Shown here: piece after piece, positions 35,191-46,469 of the stretch
How the letters are laid out: each line of letters starts with the position of its first letter
How positions within the stretch are numbered: the first letter of the stretch is position 1
Assembly (NCBI GenBank): GCA_023653785.1
Contig: JAMKCH010019857.1
Coordinates: 23,986-87,985, forward strand
Source: Ophioderma brevispina
Lineage: Eukaryota; Echinodermata; Ophiuroidea; Amphilepidida; Ophiodermatidae
DNA length: 64,000 nt
Direction: 5' to 3'
Program-made: the position numbers and the translations under genes
The notes under the pieces: generated by a model
Seen by the model: only the letters and a program-made list of their open reading frames with translations
What the model was told of the DNA's origin: nothing
Database searches by the model: none

Positions 35191-35794
35191 ATCTCAATGG
35201 TGTTGATCCCTTTAAAAAGTGCTCAGGTTTTCAAGTTACCCCTCCCCTCGGTTACAACAAAACACAAACACATTTATTTGAAGGATAAATCTATGAGATT
35301 AAGAAAAATGAGGTTGTGTTTGAAATATTTGGTGGAGGGAGACAGCGGTGGCAGGGTGCGCAAGTAACAAAATTATGACAATCTTTTTTCGTATGGTATC
35401 CTCTTTGTTATTGAATAGGTTTTTATTACTGAATTTTTAAGGGTTTCATCCTACCACATGTTTAGTGATGTGGAACTTGAATGACCCACATGACTTGGAA
35501 ATGACCTTCCAAATTGTTGCACCAAAGCTGGACCCACCCACCCACCAAGTTTCATCATCTTACCACAAATTAAAAAGGTTTAAAGCAAATTTACCATTTT
35601 TTTTTTGATCGCATTTGAACCTTAGATACAAGCAATGTGACCCATCTACGAAACTCATCCACCGTTTCTACTTGCAGCGACATCTATAGCTAGGAGCAAG
35701 CAGACATTTGTAAACCTCCAGAGTACAAAAGGTTTGAGTGATTTAATATAAGATCAAATAAATATAACAGAGTCTGGGGACATAATAAGTAGGA
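35191..35794. other. Non-coding, nothing recognised
   Basis: No supported feature. Confidence 0.4.
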
Positions 35795-36035
35795 ATGGCG
35801 AGATGCTAGACAAGGAAAATTGCGTTTTATGCTAAACAAGGAAGTTGTATGCTAGACAAGGGAATGCTTATGATAGACAATGGAATGCTTATGCTAGACA
35901 ATGGAATGCTTATGCTAGACAATGGAATGCTTATGCTAGACAATGGAATGCTTATGCTGAACAAGGGAATGTGTGGTTCAGGAACATGGGAATCAATTAT
36001 GCTATACAAGGATAGTTATGCTGGACAAGGGATTG
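35795..36035 (+). repeat. 21-bp minisatellite, array 2
   Basis: About 11 units of a 21-bp repeat with core ATGCTAGACAATGGAATGCT; the central units are nearly identical. It shares the framework GCT-GACAA-GAA with array 1, 1.4 kb to the left. Heptad-periodic open frames on both strands are by-products. Confidence 0.95.
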
Positions 36036-36259
36036 GGTCACGGCTTCTCGTCTCTTCCAATGAAGAAAAAATTCATGTATATACGTAAAAAAGTAAAAAT
36101 ATTTAAAATTTTTTAGGTTTTTTCTTTTTTTAACTAAAAATATATGCAATAATAAATGTTGATGTAATTCAACATCAAGCAATCACAATCTTAACCCTAT
36201 GAGGTGCTCCTAGAGTATGCTTATTTTATGACTAATTTTGGAATATACACCCTCCTAGC

Positions 36260-36405
36260 AAGAAGTTCCACATGTACCCCTTTTGAGTTCTATATGTAAC
36301 AAAATTTTACTATTGGCCTAAGTGTTAGGGTTTTTGTTAGTGTTAGACCATAAATAAAAAAAATTGTTTCCTCTAGAATTTTAAAGTGTACATATGGAAC
36401 AATTT
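36260..36405. mobile_element. Short inverted-repeat element, family M, copy 2
   Basis: The left end AGAAGTTCCACATGTACCCC is answered by a right end with TGTACATATGGAAC. Same architecture and ends as 1381-1509 and 60,195-60,330. Confidence 0.7.
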
Positions 36406-39400
36406 CCCAACTTTTAATAACACTACACAATATTAAAATTGCATTCTGCAGAAATCTTGACACAAAAAATATGCAAACATTCCAACCTCAACTACATAAC
36501 TATAGTAAAATAACCAGAATTTGCCATTAAAATATTGCCTTTGGTTAGAGGTCAAGACGCTTCCAATTTCACAACTGGCACAAATGAATCCCACATATCC
36601 CTTACCTTCAAATGGGGGCAGCTATATCTCACGGATCCTACCAGTACTTAAAGGTGCTTGTTTCGATTGAGTTTTGTACTTGATCGGAACAAGCAACTTT
36701 AATCTTAGTGGCTTCACAATACTACTGGTTGAAGGAAACTTTGATCACCAAAATACTGAAATTGAACTTGGCGACCTAGAGAAAAAAATGTGGAGAGCAA
36801 ACATAGGGATGAACTAAATGCGTCTAAGCTGGCCATGTATTGATATGAACGCACCAAGGACCTTACATTGTCCCAACAGCTACCATCTCCTAGATATATG
36901 CAACAGTATTTATCAATTGCATCATGTCCATACAGTGACTATTCCGAGCCTGGTTCAGATACGCATACTTCACTTGTGTACCACGGTGCATAATCCAAAC
37001 CCTGTAATCAATCAGCCGAGATCACACCAACATGCTTATTTCTTGTACAACCTTTGAGAAAACTACATTGTCAATCATAGCAGACAAAGGAATAGAGGTT
37101 ATCTTTTTCACTCATGCGTGCCCACTAACAAAAGATTGCTCATTCCATAATATTTGTCATTCATATCTATTCAATAAGTGGCCTCAAATAAATAAAGAAC
37201 TTGTGTACTGCATTCGAAGAATGAACCAACCTTTTATGGGCATCTATTGTTAATGCTACTTATTCATCGCACAATATGTGTTTATAAATGGAGTTTAGCT
37301 CGGCCCTGCCTAGTTAGCTATATGAAAATTACAGAACTAATGCGACAACAACTAGGTCATTTGCATGTTGTATGTGAGACAAGCATCATGGCACAAATGC
37401 CTGTATTGTGCTCAAGAACAATGGGCGAATACTTGGCGAATTAATTTCATGATTACGTATGGATACCATAAAAGTACTACAGTGCTATATGACTAATTGC
37501 GTCTAAATCTGTAGGGCTGCAAAAAGATTGTTTTTTCCCCTTTACTTTCACCAAAACATATTGCAAATGCTGTGTAAAACCTAAAAACCTTTCAAAATTA
37601 AAGTACAAAAGCAAAATTAAACACTGACAAGACAGTTCTTGAACCACTAGTGCACATGCCTTTTGCGATCCACTTTCCTTCACTCTCTGCACAAGTTGTC
37701 CTCTAATGACCTTGACCTTGCCCCGTAAGTGAAGTCTAACCATACAAAACTGCAAGTCTTCTATTGTGCACTTGTGACCTGTGAACTTTAACACACATAC
37801 ATACAGGAAGGCCATACAGAATTTGGATTAGTTTGTGCCTCCCTAACACAGTGCAGACAACACAAAATGACTTAAAGGTAAATTGACACTCGTTTATGGC
37901 AAATGTTTCAGTTTTGGACATTTTCTATGAAATTCAAAGCCTACAACGATAACAGTTTCATGTTTCATGCCCCAACTCTTTATGTCGCAATACATCTATA
38001 CATGATTCAAGCTTATTAAGAATGGTACCGTGACAGCCCCCCCCCCCATGTGCCAGGATAGACCGTTGCTCATCATGCCATTTAACTATGGAATTCCCTC
38101 TCATTTTAAGAATAATTACATATCTACGAGGCCTATGATTTGTATGATGCGGCCTTTCTATATCAAATCCTGTTACAGAGAGCCCATCCTACAAAATATA
38201 ATATTCATACCCGGTTGCCTGCCTAAAAAAGTTGAAATAAATGAGCAATTCATGGGAGGAATGTTAGGGGGTCTTCCTATGGCCTCATGAATATGAAAGG
38301 CCAATTTCCCAGGGTACCTTCAGAAAAGAGAGGAAGAAGAAGAAGAGGGAGGGAAAATCTCCTGTGCTCAACCCCCCTCCGAACTCTCACCTCTCCCTTT
38401 CGTCCTACCTACCACTCTTACTTCAATCACCCTTGACTATACTAATACGAGTTGTATGACAGGCTGTCAATAGCCCACAAATCCAGTAGCGATTAGCCTA
38501 GCTATCTTGAAAGTTGAACCATAAATTGCTGAACATATATTAGCCATACATTAATATTCTACCCTTTGTAAATGAATATATACAAAGGGTAAAATAGCGG
38601 AGAAATCCTAACATCCGATAAGCCTGATGCTAACATCATAATTACTGCGTAGTAACGGACAATTCTCTACCTGAATTTAGGGAAATAATACAATAACCTT
38701 TGGAGACAATGACTATAAAACTAGTAGTTCTACAAAGGGCTGGCTACACAGATTGCTATTCAAATTCTCAAAAATTTGCATTAATTAATATCCATACTCT
38801 TTACAATGCCACCCATATATTTTAAAACAAATTAAGGATTAACTTGGGGGGACATAATAACTGTCTAAGGTTAATAGCGCAATGAAAAACCATTGTTCCT
38901 AAAGGTACTTGGAGGGAATAAAGAACAACTTGTAAACACTTTATGTACTGCTTCAGGGTGCTTTATACAAGTAAACACTAAAAAGCTAATACACAAGGGC
39001 ATGCAAATGAAATAAAATATATCAGAATATGAAGCAGTATGAAAGAGCTTAAAGGTCAAATCATGAATGACACTGAGTGTGTTATATTAGCCTCATTTTG
39101 TGATTGAAAATATATGTGATTTTTCAATTTTACTTTGCAAAAAATATCTCATGGAAAAAATCACTGTTTATTGGGGAAGGAAATCCCCTAGTGCCATATT
39201 GAGATCAGACCAGGTATTTACTAGAAGATTGTGCCCAAGAGAAGAAAGTGGAATTCCCCTAGTGCTATGTTGGGATCATGCACCTGTTGTTTGAGGCAAA
39301 TTGTTTAGCATGAGTCAAAAAACACATTGCATTATTTGGGGATTGCCCCATGATATTATAAATGTGAGTGATGCAATGCAGATGATGTTGTTTATGGAAA

Positions 39401-39639
39401 TCCAATGGTCAGTGCAAGATTAATGTTTATGCATGTGATGCTGCAAGATTGTTTGTTAGAGATGGGGGAATCTAGCTGTGAAAGTAAATACTACTCAGTG
39501 AAAGACTGAGGGCCAGCAGTTGTAACCAGAAGACTATTACAATATAGTTATAGGTAGTTTAATCTACAATAATTTAAGATTTGTGCTTTACATAGTGCCA
39601 GGATTAGATTAATTGGAGGACCACAGGAGCTTGAAAGTT
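36406..39639. other. Non-coding stretch
   Basis: AT-rich DNA without recognised exons. A small perfect inverted repeat lies at 38,560-38,591 (arms TACCCTTTGTA, 10-bp spacer). Short frames, including 37,477-37,921 on the minus strand, show no family signature. Confidence 0.4.
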
Positions 39640-41362
39640 GTACTGTCTGCTGTCGACTTTTAAGGCAAAAGAGCTTTGTTTTTGAATCAAAGGGTGATTC
39701 CAGTTTGTGGTCCTATATGAGGAAGATTAGCGGGAGAATGATGGTGGGAGACTACCGGGATTGTTTGAAGAATATTAGCGTAGTCGAGGAGGACCCTATC
39801 GCCGTGAACATGCTGGACAAATGTTATCTTCTGGACTGAGAAGATTCACATGCAATATACCGGGGATCTTGCAGAGTGGTTTGACACAAATATTGGTGTG
39901 CGCCCAGGGATGTCTTGTATCACCGGGATATTCGATCAACAAACTATATCTTGGATCTTACAGAGTGTTGAAACAAAAAAAAAAACCTATTGGCGTGCGC
40001 CAGGATGTTCTTCTAAAACTACAAGCCTCTTCAACCTATTTCTCGAAAACATCTTAGCAGAGCATTTGAGAACTGTTAAAAACTTGGGCATAGACGTGGA
40101 TTGGCTACAAATTAAAAGACCTCCGTTTTGCTGATGATATAATCTCATCGCGGACTCAGAGACGATCTGCAAAACCTTATTGAGCAAGTGCAGTATCATG
40201 CTAGCAAGAAATATGGGATGGAAAACAAAAGCTATAGTATTCTACCGTGATGACCAGCTCCCAGTAAAGATCCAGCTTGATGGGTTATAACCACTTGAGC
40301 AGGTTAACACATTCAAGTATTTGGGAGTAACGATAACACCATTCAAACGACTCCACAGCGAAATCAAAAGCAGATATTATTGGCATCAACAGCACTAGGA
40401 AATTACAGAGAGTCTGGAAGTGATAACGACATCTCACTCTCCACCAAACTACGGCTTGTTAATTCACTAGTCGACCCAGTGCTTCTTATGGCTCAGAACC
40501 CCATCTGGACCATCAAAAGAATGACATTGAAGAAGTTGGAAGGCTTTGGAGATGCATGCTACAGAAGAAGCCTTATATAGCTGGAAGGATAAGATCTGAA
40601 TGAAGAAGTTCTGTCAATAAAGAATAACCGATATGATCGGTTATTTCTGAAATAGGTTAGCGGATGTCTGACCTTATCGGTATCGGATCCGGTAGCAGCC
40701 AAAATTCTCATTTTTGTACCGAGTTTTCTATACCGATTAAAATTAATATCAAAGAGGTCCAAACTGAATTAAATTGTTCCAAAGTTATGCCAAACGGGAA
40801 CTAAAGTGCTGAAACTTGAAACAATTAAATTTATTATTTATGTTACACAAGAGGTGTATGTTGTTCCTACTACTATTTCGCCGATTTAGTGGCTTACCTA
40901 AATTCGATCTACTACTTTCTGGCAGTTTGGACTGTCGAAAACGGCGATGATTAACGCAAAAAGTGACACAAAAAAATCGGAATCTGAATGAAACTCGATT
41001 TTGAAATTTTAAAATCTGTAATCGGTAATAACAGATATTAGGGTGGATCGGTATAGACACAACTATCTGTAAAGATCTCCTCCTGCCACTTTCCACCAAA
41101 AGGATCGAGTTCGTATCACTGCCTCGCAGCTGCAGTTTGGTCACTTGTGCAGAATGACGAACATCCGCCTACCCACCGCATTTTTATGGGAACTGTCGCA
41201 GGCACAAACGACAGGGAAGACCAAGGAAGAGATGGGAAGAAGACATCATTGTGGGCACCCCCTTCCACAAGGCATATTTGGAAGCGTAAGATAGGAATAG
41301 ATGGTCTAAATTTGTTCGAGGGGCCAACGTCCTATGGGACCTGGTGGCAATTAGATAGATAG
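39640..41362 (+). mobile_element. Non-LTR retrotransposon remnant (RT and C-terminal region), interrupted
   Basis: Plus-strand LINE pol remnants in order: a trace of RT palm (about 39,800-39,880), GVRPGMSCITGIF (family motif GVRQGC-LSP) at about 39,897-39,935, a block LENILAEHLRT at about 40,045, the intact catalytic FADD at 40,126-40,137, FKYLGVTITP at about 40,313-40,342, a LVNSLVDPVLLM-type thumb block (about 40,455), and after an interruption a C-terminal zinc-knuckle-adjacent block with GRPRKRWEDDI-type residues (about 41,195-41,250). The element ends in a GATA-rich tail (41,350-41,364). Frame breaks are numerous, so it is dead. Target duplications were not identified. Confidence 0.82.
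40620..41066. mobile_element. Insertion nested in the 39.6-41.4 kb LINE
   Basis: The LINE coding order breaks near 40,600 and resumes near 41,080. The intervening 440 bp is rich in inverted ATCGGT/ACCGAT words (for example AACCGATATGATCGGTT at about 40,624 and GATCGGTATAG near 41,047), which suggests a short inverted-repeat DNA element. Exact ends are uncertain. Confidence 0.5.
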
Positions 41363-41864
41363 ATACCTTGGATTTATGTGACTTGTACGCCGGGGGGGGG
41401 ATGTCATTTTGAGTCGTCGCTGTGAGGAATATATCGTCGAACTGCAATGCTACTTTTAGTTGAGTTCATAAAGGAACTGGAAGAACTTTGAGAAAGATTA
41501 GAATTGTAAGTGGAAACTTTTTTTAAACCATATTTGTCTCATCAACTCATATATCAGTCACTAAAAATTGATGTCTGATCAATAGGTCTGTAAATATTGA
41601 TTTCCCTCTTTGGAAGAGGAGCATGTCCCTTTTTAAATTGTTTTTACCTTTTTTATTTTTTTTATTTTTTTTATTTTTTTTAAAAGCTATCTTTATTGAC
41701 TCCCCCAGGTCGTCTATTATGTGAACTGTTGGATTGAGATTACGGGCCGGGCAGTCGAACAACCTTAGGCCCAAAAATACATCGGTCCTCGGACAGGACC
41801 GCTTGTGTTGCTGCCGTCGCGGTCGTGAATGATAGGTACTAACATGACCGTTGACACCTTGATT

Positions 41865-42400
41865 ATGGACCTTTGACCTCAGCAACCAAATGAGGGATCC
41901 CAGTTGCACCTATGTTCAAGTTAGGTTCATTGAACTCTGCAACTTTCATATGAGGTCATTTACATTTTCAGCCTATTTTACATTGAACTCACATGACCTT
42001 TGACCCTGGCATGTGACCTTTGACCTCATCAAAACAAGAGGGATCCATGTTGCACCTATGATTCAAGTTTGGTTACAATTGCACTTCAACTTTCATATAG
42101 GTCAATTTTACATTTTCAGCCTATTTTACAAATTGACCTCACTATGACTTTTGAACTTGGCGTGACCTTTGACCTCACAACAAATGAGCCGGATCATGTT
42201 GCACCTATGAATTCAAGTTTGCTTCCAATGAACTTCAACGTGTCATCTGAGGTCAATTTTACATTGGCAGCCTATTTTAACAATTGACCTCACAGGACCT
42301 TTGACCTTGGAAGGTGATCCTTTGACCTCATCAACAAGTGGGGGATGCCATGTGGCACCTGTGACCCAAGTTTGGTTTTTAAATCCATCAAAGATGTGGA
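41865..42400. repeat. Tandem repeat of about 150 bp carrying DR1-type motifs
   Basis: Four imperfect units with periods near 146-152 bp share GACCTTTGACCTCA, TTGCACCTATG, CAAGTTTGGTT and ACATTTTCAGCCTATTTTAC. TGACCTTTGACCT is exact at 42,014-42,026 and 42,163-42,175, with a near match at 41,994-42,006. It is the reverse complement of AGGTCAAAGGTCA, the DR1 nuclear-receptor element. Right of the array, GGGCAGGCGACAC near 42,521 resembles an end also seen at 53,598. No coding sequence. Confidence 0.85.
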
Positions 42401-42534
42401 TATTACATTGCAAATGTTAACCCCTTTGTCACAACAGACATCAACCAGACATCAAAAACAGACATCAACAACAAGACTACAACACCATGACAAAGTGATC
42501 CTTATGTGTCTTCTGCCTTAGGGCAGGCGACACA

Positions 42535-43311
42535 AAAAAGAATGCCCTTTAGGTTTTGCCTAAGTTCCTAGTAGTATTACATTTGTCAATTTTGTTTTAT
42601 AAAAAACTGTCCTCACTTTTAAACACAACCTTGTATTATTGGTATTCTGATGCCCCAGTTGTTAACTATAATCATAAAGGGGCATTTCCCATTCAGATCC
42701 ATAGCCTCATCCCCCCAACTTAACCTAAACAAAGTTGAGGATTTTTCTATTTAATCTGACCGTTAACATTAGTACTCTATGTGTGCCAAAATCTTACGTG
42801 CAGAAATTTGCAATTTATTTTCTGTCCGTAAAAGGACAGAAATTATAGCACGGTGGACTATGGGACCGGGGAAACAAGCATGTAGCTTCTAACACCAAAA
42901 CCGCAAAGTCGGGATCAGATAAAAAGTTGCGGAAAGCTGTTGCTCAAGGATATATCTAGTAAACAATTACATAAAACGGAAGGTACGGAATCATGAAATT
43001 GCACCATTTAAATCATTGAATGGGAATGCTGACCTATTCTGTTATAAATTTGATGTACACATGGAATTAAAAAAAATGAGTTGCTCAAGAACAATGTCAT
43101 GCTGCTGTAGCTACTCCACATGGCCTTTGAGAAAACCATCCATAGCTCATATTCATACCAACTGTATACTTCATTTTACTACAGTTTTGTTAACTCTCCC
43201 AAGCTTAATCTAAGTATGTGATTGCATGGCATTGCTGCTGGGCAAACAACAATACAATAGCCAATGGGAGGGCAATAATTTACATGTCACTCTCTATAGA
43301 GTATGCATTTT
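42535..43311. other. Non-coding, nothing recognised
   Basis: A CTGTCCGTAAAAGGACAG palindromic word lies at about 42,820-42,840; otherwise unremarkable. Confidence 0.4.
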
Positions 43312-44325
43312 ATAGAGTGGGACCAAGGACTTGGGTCAAACATCAGCGTTCATGACCACTGCATCTCAGCGTTGACACCTTTGGTAGTTAGTATGGACCC
43401 TTATACAATGCAGGTAGTTAGTGGTGTCAAAATTGTGCTGTCACTTTTTCAATATTTTTTTTTTTTTTTTTTTTTTTTTTTGTTTTTTTTTTTTTTTTTT
43501 TTTTTTTTTTTGGGGCCCCAATTTAAGTTTACACAGCGGTCAAACATTCTAAATTACTCCATCATGTTGAAATGTATGGCATATTGTCCGTCTAGTCATA
43601 GGCTTACAAAAAAGTAAGTTTGGACCATCTAGACCATGGTTTTAGAGTTTTGGGTAAATTGGATAAAAGTGGAAAAAAGGTCAATTTCAATTGTACATGT
43701 GTCAAAATCAGAATTGCTCCAATTTTTGTTTAAAAAATGAAACAAATTATTCATCTAGCTTTTAATGTGTCAAAATAAGGAATAGTTTGTTGCATCTGCA
43801 TGCATAGATATCATGCTATTGTGCAAAATAGGTATGGGGCACATAATCCCAGTGGCATGCCTTCTTTGACCGTTATCTGGTAAGTAAACATTTAACATAA
43901 ACTATATCTTGTTGGGAGGGGAAGTCCTCATTGCTCAGGCAATAATTGCAAGCATTTAAAAATATAATCAGAGTATACTTTCAATGTTGACCCCTGTACA
44001 AATTGAGTTTGACCTTTTTTGCACCTTTTAGCCAGTTTTACCCACTATCTCTAAAACCAATGGTCATAGATGGTACAAACTATACCATTTTTGGAATCCT
44101 TGTGACTAGACGGACCATATGACATACAATTCAACATGATTGAATTTAAAAGTTGACCCTGTGCAAACTAAATTGGGCCCCTATTGCAAAAAGTGACACC
44201 ACAATTGAACACCACTAACTTACCTTGCATTGATGTAGCGGGTCCATATACAACTAATAAAGGTGTCAAACATTAGATGTAGTCGGGGCATGAACGAACC
44301 CCTAAATGAGGCCCACTATGGTATT
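43312..44325. mobile_element. One-kilobase foldback element with long arms
   Basis: The left half (about 43,312-43,740) and the right half (about 43,960-44,325) are reverse complements at roughly 75-85 percent by eye. Paired blocks include CGTTCATG with CATGAACG, GACACCTTT-GTAGTT, ATGGACCC, GTTAGTGGTGT, GTCCGTCTAGTCA and CAATTTAGTTT-CACAG. The centre is about 220 bp. A 55-bp poly-T tract interrupts only the left arm. There is no transposase. A non-autonomous foldback element or an old inverted duplication. Confidence 0.85.
43457..43511. repeat. Poly-T tract with one G
   Basis: About 55 T residues with one G, inside the left arm of the foldback. The lack of a matching A run in the right arm shows it arose after the foldback formed. 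Confidence 0.95.
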
Positions 44326-45562
44326 CTGCTCCTGCTCTATTAGGTGAAAGACCAAATAGGTTGTGTGTAATCTCAGCAAGTTGTCTACTTTGCATCCGGA
44401 CAATTTCATAGTTCTCAACATTTGTTTTTTTTTAGTTATAGTCACATACACAAAAGAAATGGGCCATCATCTCGTTCAAATTTCCAATCAAACTACTGTG
44501 TGTAAAGTACACAGCCCCCCCCAATTGTAATGGGTTATGACTGAATGTATGACAACCTGAAATGAATACATAAAACATCATTTAGTTCTCGTAACATGTC
44601 TAACACTTTTCAAGGCTTTGATAGAGATCCATTTTTAGTGTGCTTTCTAACTCTCAAGTTGAGTAGTAATCGACTGCACACCTTTGGTGCTCAATACACG
44701 CCTTCTGCATGCTCGGGTAATGGATAAAAAATTACGAGGCATCTTTTTACGAAAATGTTTTGACATTTTAAAGATGCACAAAACTTATTTCAATTATATT
44801 GAGAGTTTCCAAAATTGCATTTTTTAAAATAAGACACTTGAAAGTAGACATCCCAGCCTCAACTCAAATAAAAAGTTGTCACCATGAGAGTTCTTCAATT
44901 TTTCAAAACCCCCTTTTCAATGATTTTTCATTGATTGTATCTACTCTTTTTTGCAAAAATCGATGACAACATTAGGGTTCCAAATAACCCCTATTTCAGC
45001 TTTTCAATGACAAAGAGTTTCAGACACCCATTTTCAATGCCTCTTATAATTAACATATTAAGACCAAACATACAAGTATCAACATTACTTTGTTTCCTGT
45101 ACTCCAAGATGATAAGTGTCTTTAATTGGGATTAATTACAAACGTATATGATTTTAAGCAAAATGCAAAAGATAAGGCTTCCCTTGAAGCGTTATGTACA
45201 AAAAAAGACCGAGCGCCATGATCACCGTTCTGTGAAATACCACTTTTTTAAATTCGCGGAGACGGATGCTCAGATACCCCCTTTGTCATGATTTCGCGGT
45301 CCGCGTGAGATGGACAGCAAAAAAATTATACCTTTCCCGCAACATTTAGAATCTAATGGTTACCACTTTTTATGTTAAGTTGAGGTACCAGGGGTAGACA
45401 TTCTTCTGAAGAAGGACCCTTTGTGAGTTACACCATACTAGCAGATGTAAGAACAGATCATTTAATAAGCGCATTGATGACCAGCTCAAAAACAGCCTTC
45501 CAAACTCTCCAAGCCTCCCTTGATTAACCTTCTTCTCATTGACTGATCTTATCTGCATTTTC
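44326..45562. other. Region downstream of the carrier gene
   Basis: The 3' UTR of the minus-strand carrier should start at 45,562 and run to lower coordinates. I did not find a convincing polyadenylation signal and see nothing else here. Confidence 0.4.
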
Positions 45563-45726
45563 TTATACAGGCTGTCCTGTCTCGTCCCAGAAGACAAGAC
45601 TGAGGACAGTGTGAGGAGCCAGACGAAACCAGGATGCTGACCAGCTTTGTAGAAGCCCTGGGGTCCTTCTTTGGTGAGGACCTCAGAAAACAGTCCAGAA
45701 ATCAGAGTAGTACAGGACATTTGCCT
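45563..45726 (-). CDS. SLC25A34/A35-type mitochondrial carrier, last coding exon
   Basis: Minus-strand exon after a TTTAGATAGCAG acceptor, with stop TAA at 45,563-45,565. It encodes the end of the third carrier repeat: FSEVLTKEGPQGFYK, then in another frame WFRLAPHTVLSLVFWDETG. SLC25A34/A35 proteins end in this way, with the even-helix Gly-rich FYKG and the FRL-PHT-LSL-FWDE block of the last membrane helix. Two frame breaks are needed: one in the first 40 bp and one between FYK and the FRLAPHT block, each compatible with a single missing base. The exon lies 8.5 kb from the preceding one. The protein should sit in the inner mitochondrial membrane; the transported substrate of this subfamily is not established. 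Confidence 0.87.
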
Positions 45727-45858
45727 CTGCTATCTAAACCTGATGATGATGGACAATACACAAAGCAAATCTGGTTAGAGTTCAGAATGATCTTGATTCA
45801 GTGAAACTCACAGTGGCGGATTTAAGGAAAGGGCCCGGTCAGCAGATTAAGATTGAGC

Positions 45859-46072
45859 CAGTGGCGTAACGGGACTGCCCGCTCTGAGGGGGCAAAGTTC
45901 CCGGTCTTGGGGACAAAATTATTTTCCCTCTAGGGGGGTCAAAAGGCCAATTTTTCCCGGTCAGAGGGCTAAAACCGGCTGATTTAGACATGATTTTTGC
46001 AATTGTTTCCGGCCAAAGTCGTCAGGGGGGGAAACCGCCCCCCCTTGCCCCCCCCCCCGTGTTAAGCCACTG
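45859..46072. mobile_element. CAGTGGCGTAAC-ended short element
   Basis: The left end CAGTGGCGTAACG and the right end (minus-strand CAGTGGCTTAACACGG) flank 214 bp, with G-rich words (GAGGGGGC, AGGGGGGTC) and C-rich words near the right. A MITE-like non-autonomous element in the largest intron of the carrier or just beside its end. Another end of this type is seen near 23,070. Confidence 0.8.
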
Positions 46073-46469
46073 ATGGACGGCGCTTTTTAGTGGCACAAAG
46101 TGACGTGATGTCGCCTTAGTGAACGAAAAATGACTTAAATTTTTGCTATTTTGAAACAGGTAAACCCACCTCTAGAAAAATTGGACATTAGCCATGTTTA
46201 GTCATTGAACTTTTTAAATGGAGAAATCAGCAGCATGATTAAGGGGGGAGTGTGAAATTTTTGACGAAAGCGAGGGGGAACGCAAAAATTTTTGCCGAAA
46301 AAAAGTTTTTTGAAAAAAAGTTGAAATCCGTCATTCCCCACCAGCATAAATAATTGACTGCTCCCTTACAGTGTAGCTTATACTAGATTTTCAAAGCCAC
46401 ATGGAAAAAAAAAAATTGTTTTGACCAAAGCTATCATCAAAGTTGAAAAACAACAAAAGCAAATATTTT

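Noticed and set aside
43303..43617. 104-codon frame with a Phe run
   Set aside because: Created by the poly-T tract in the foldback arm.
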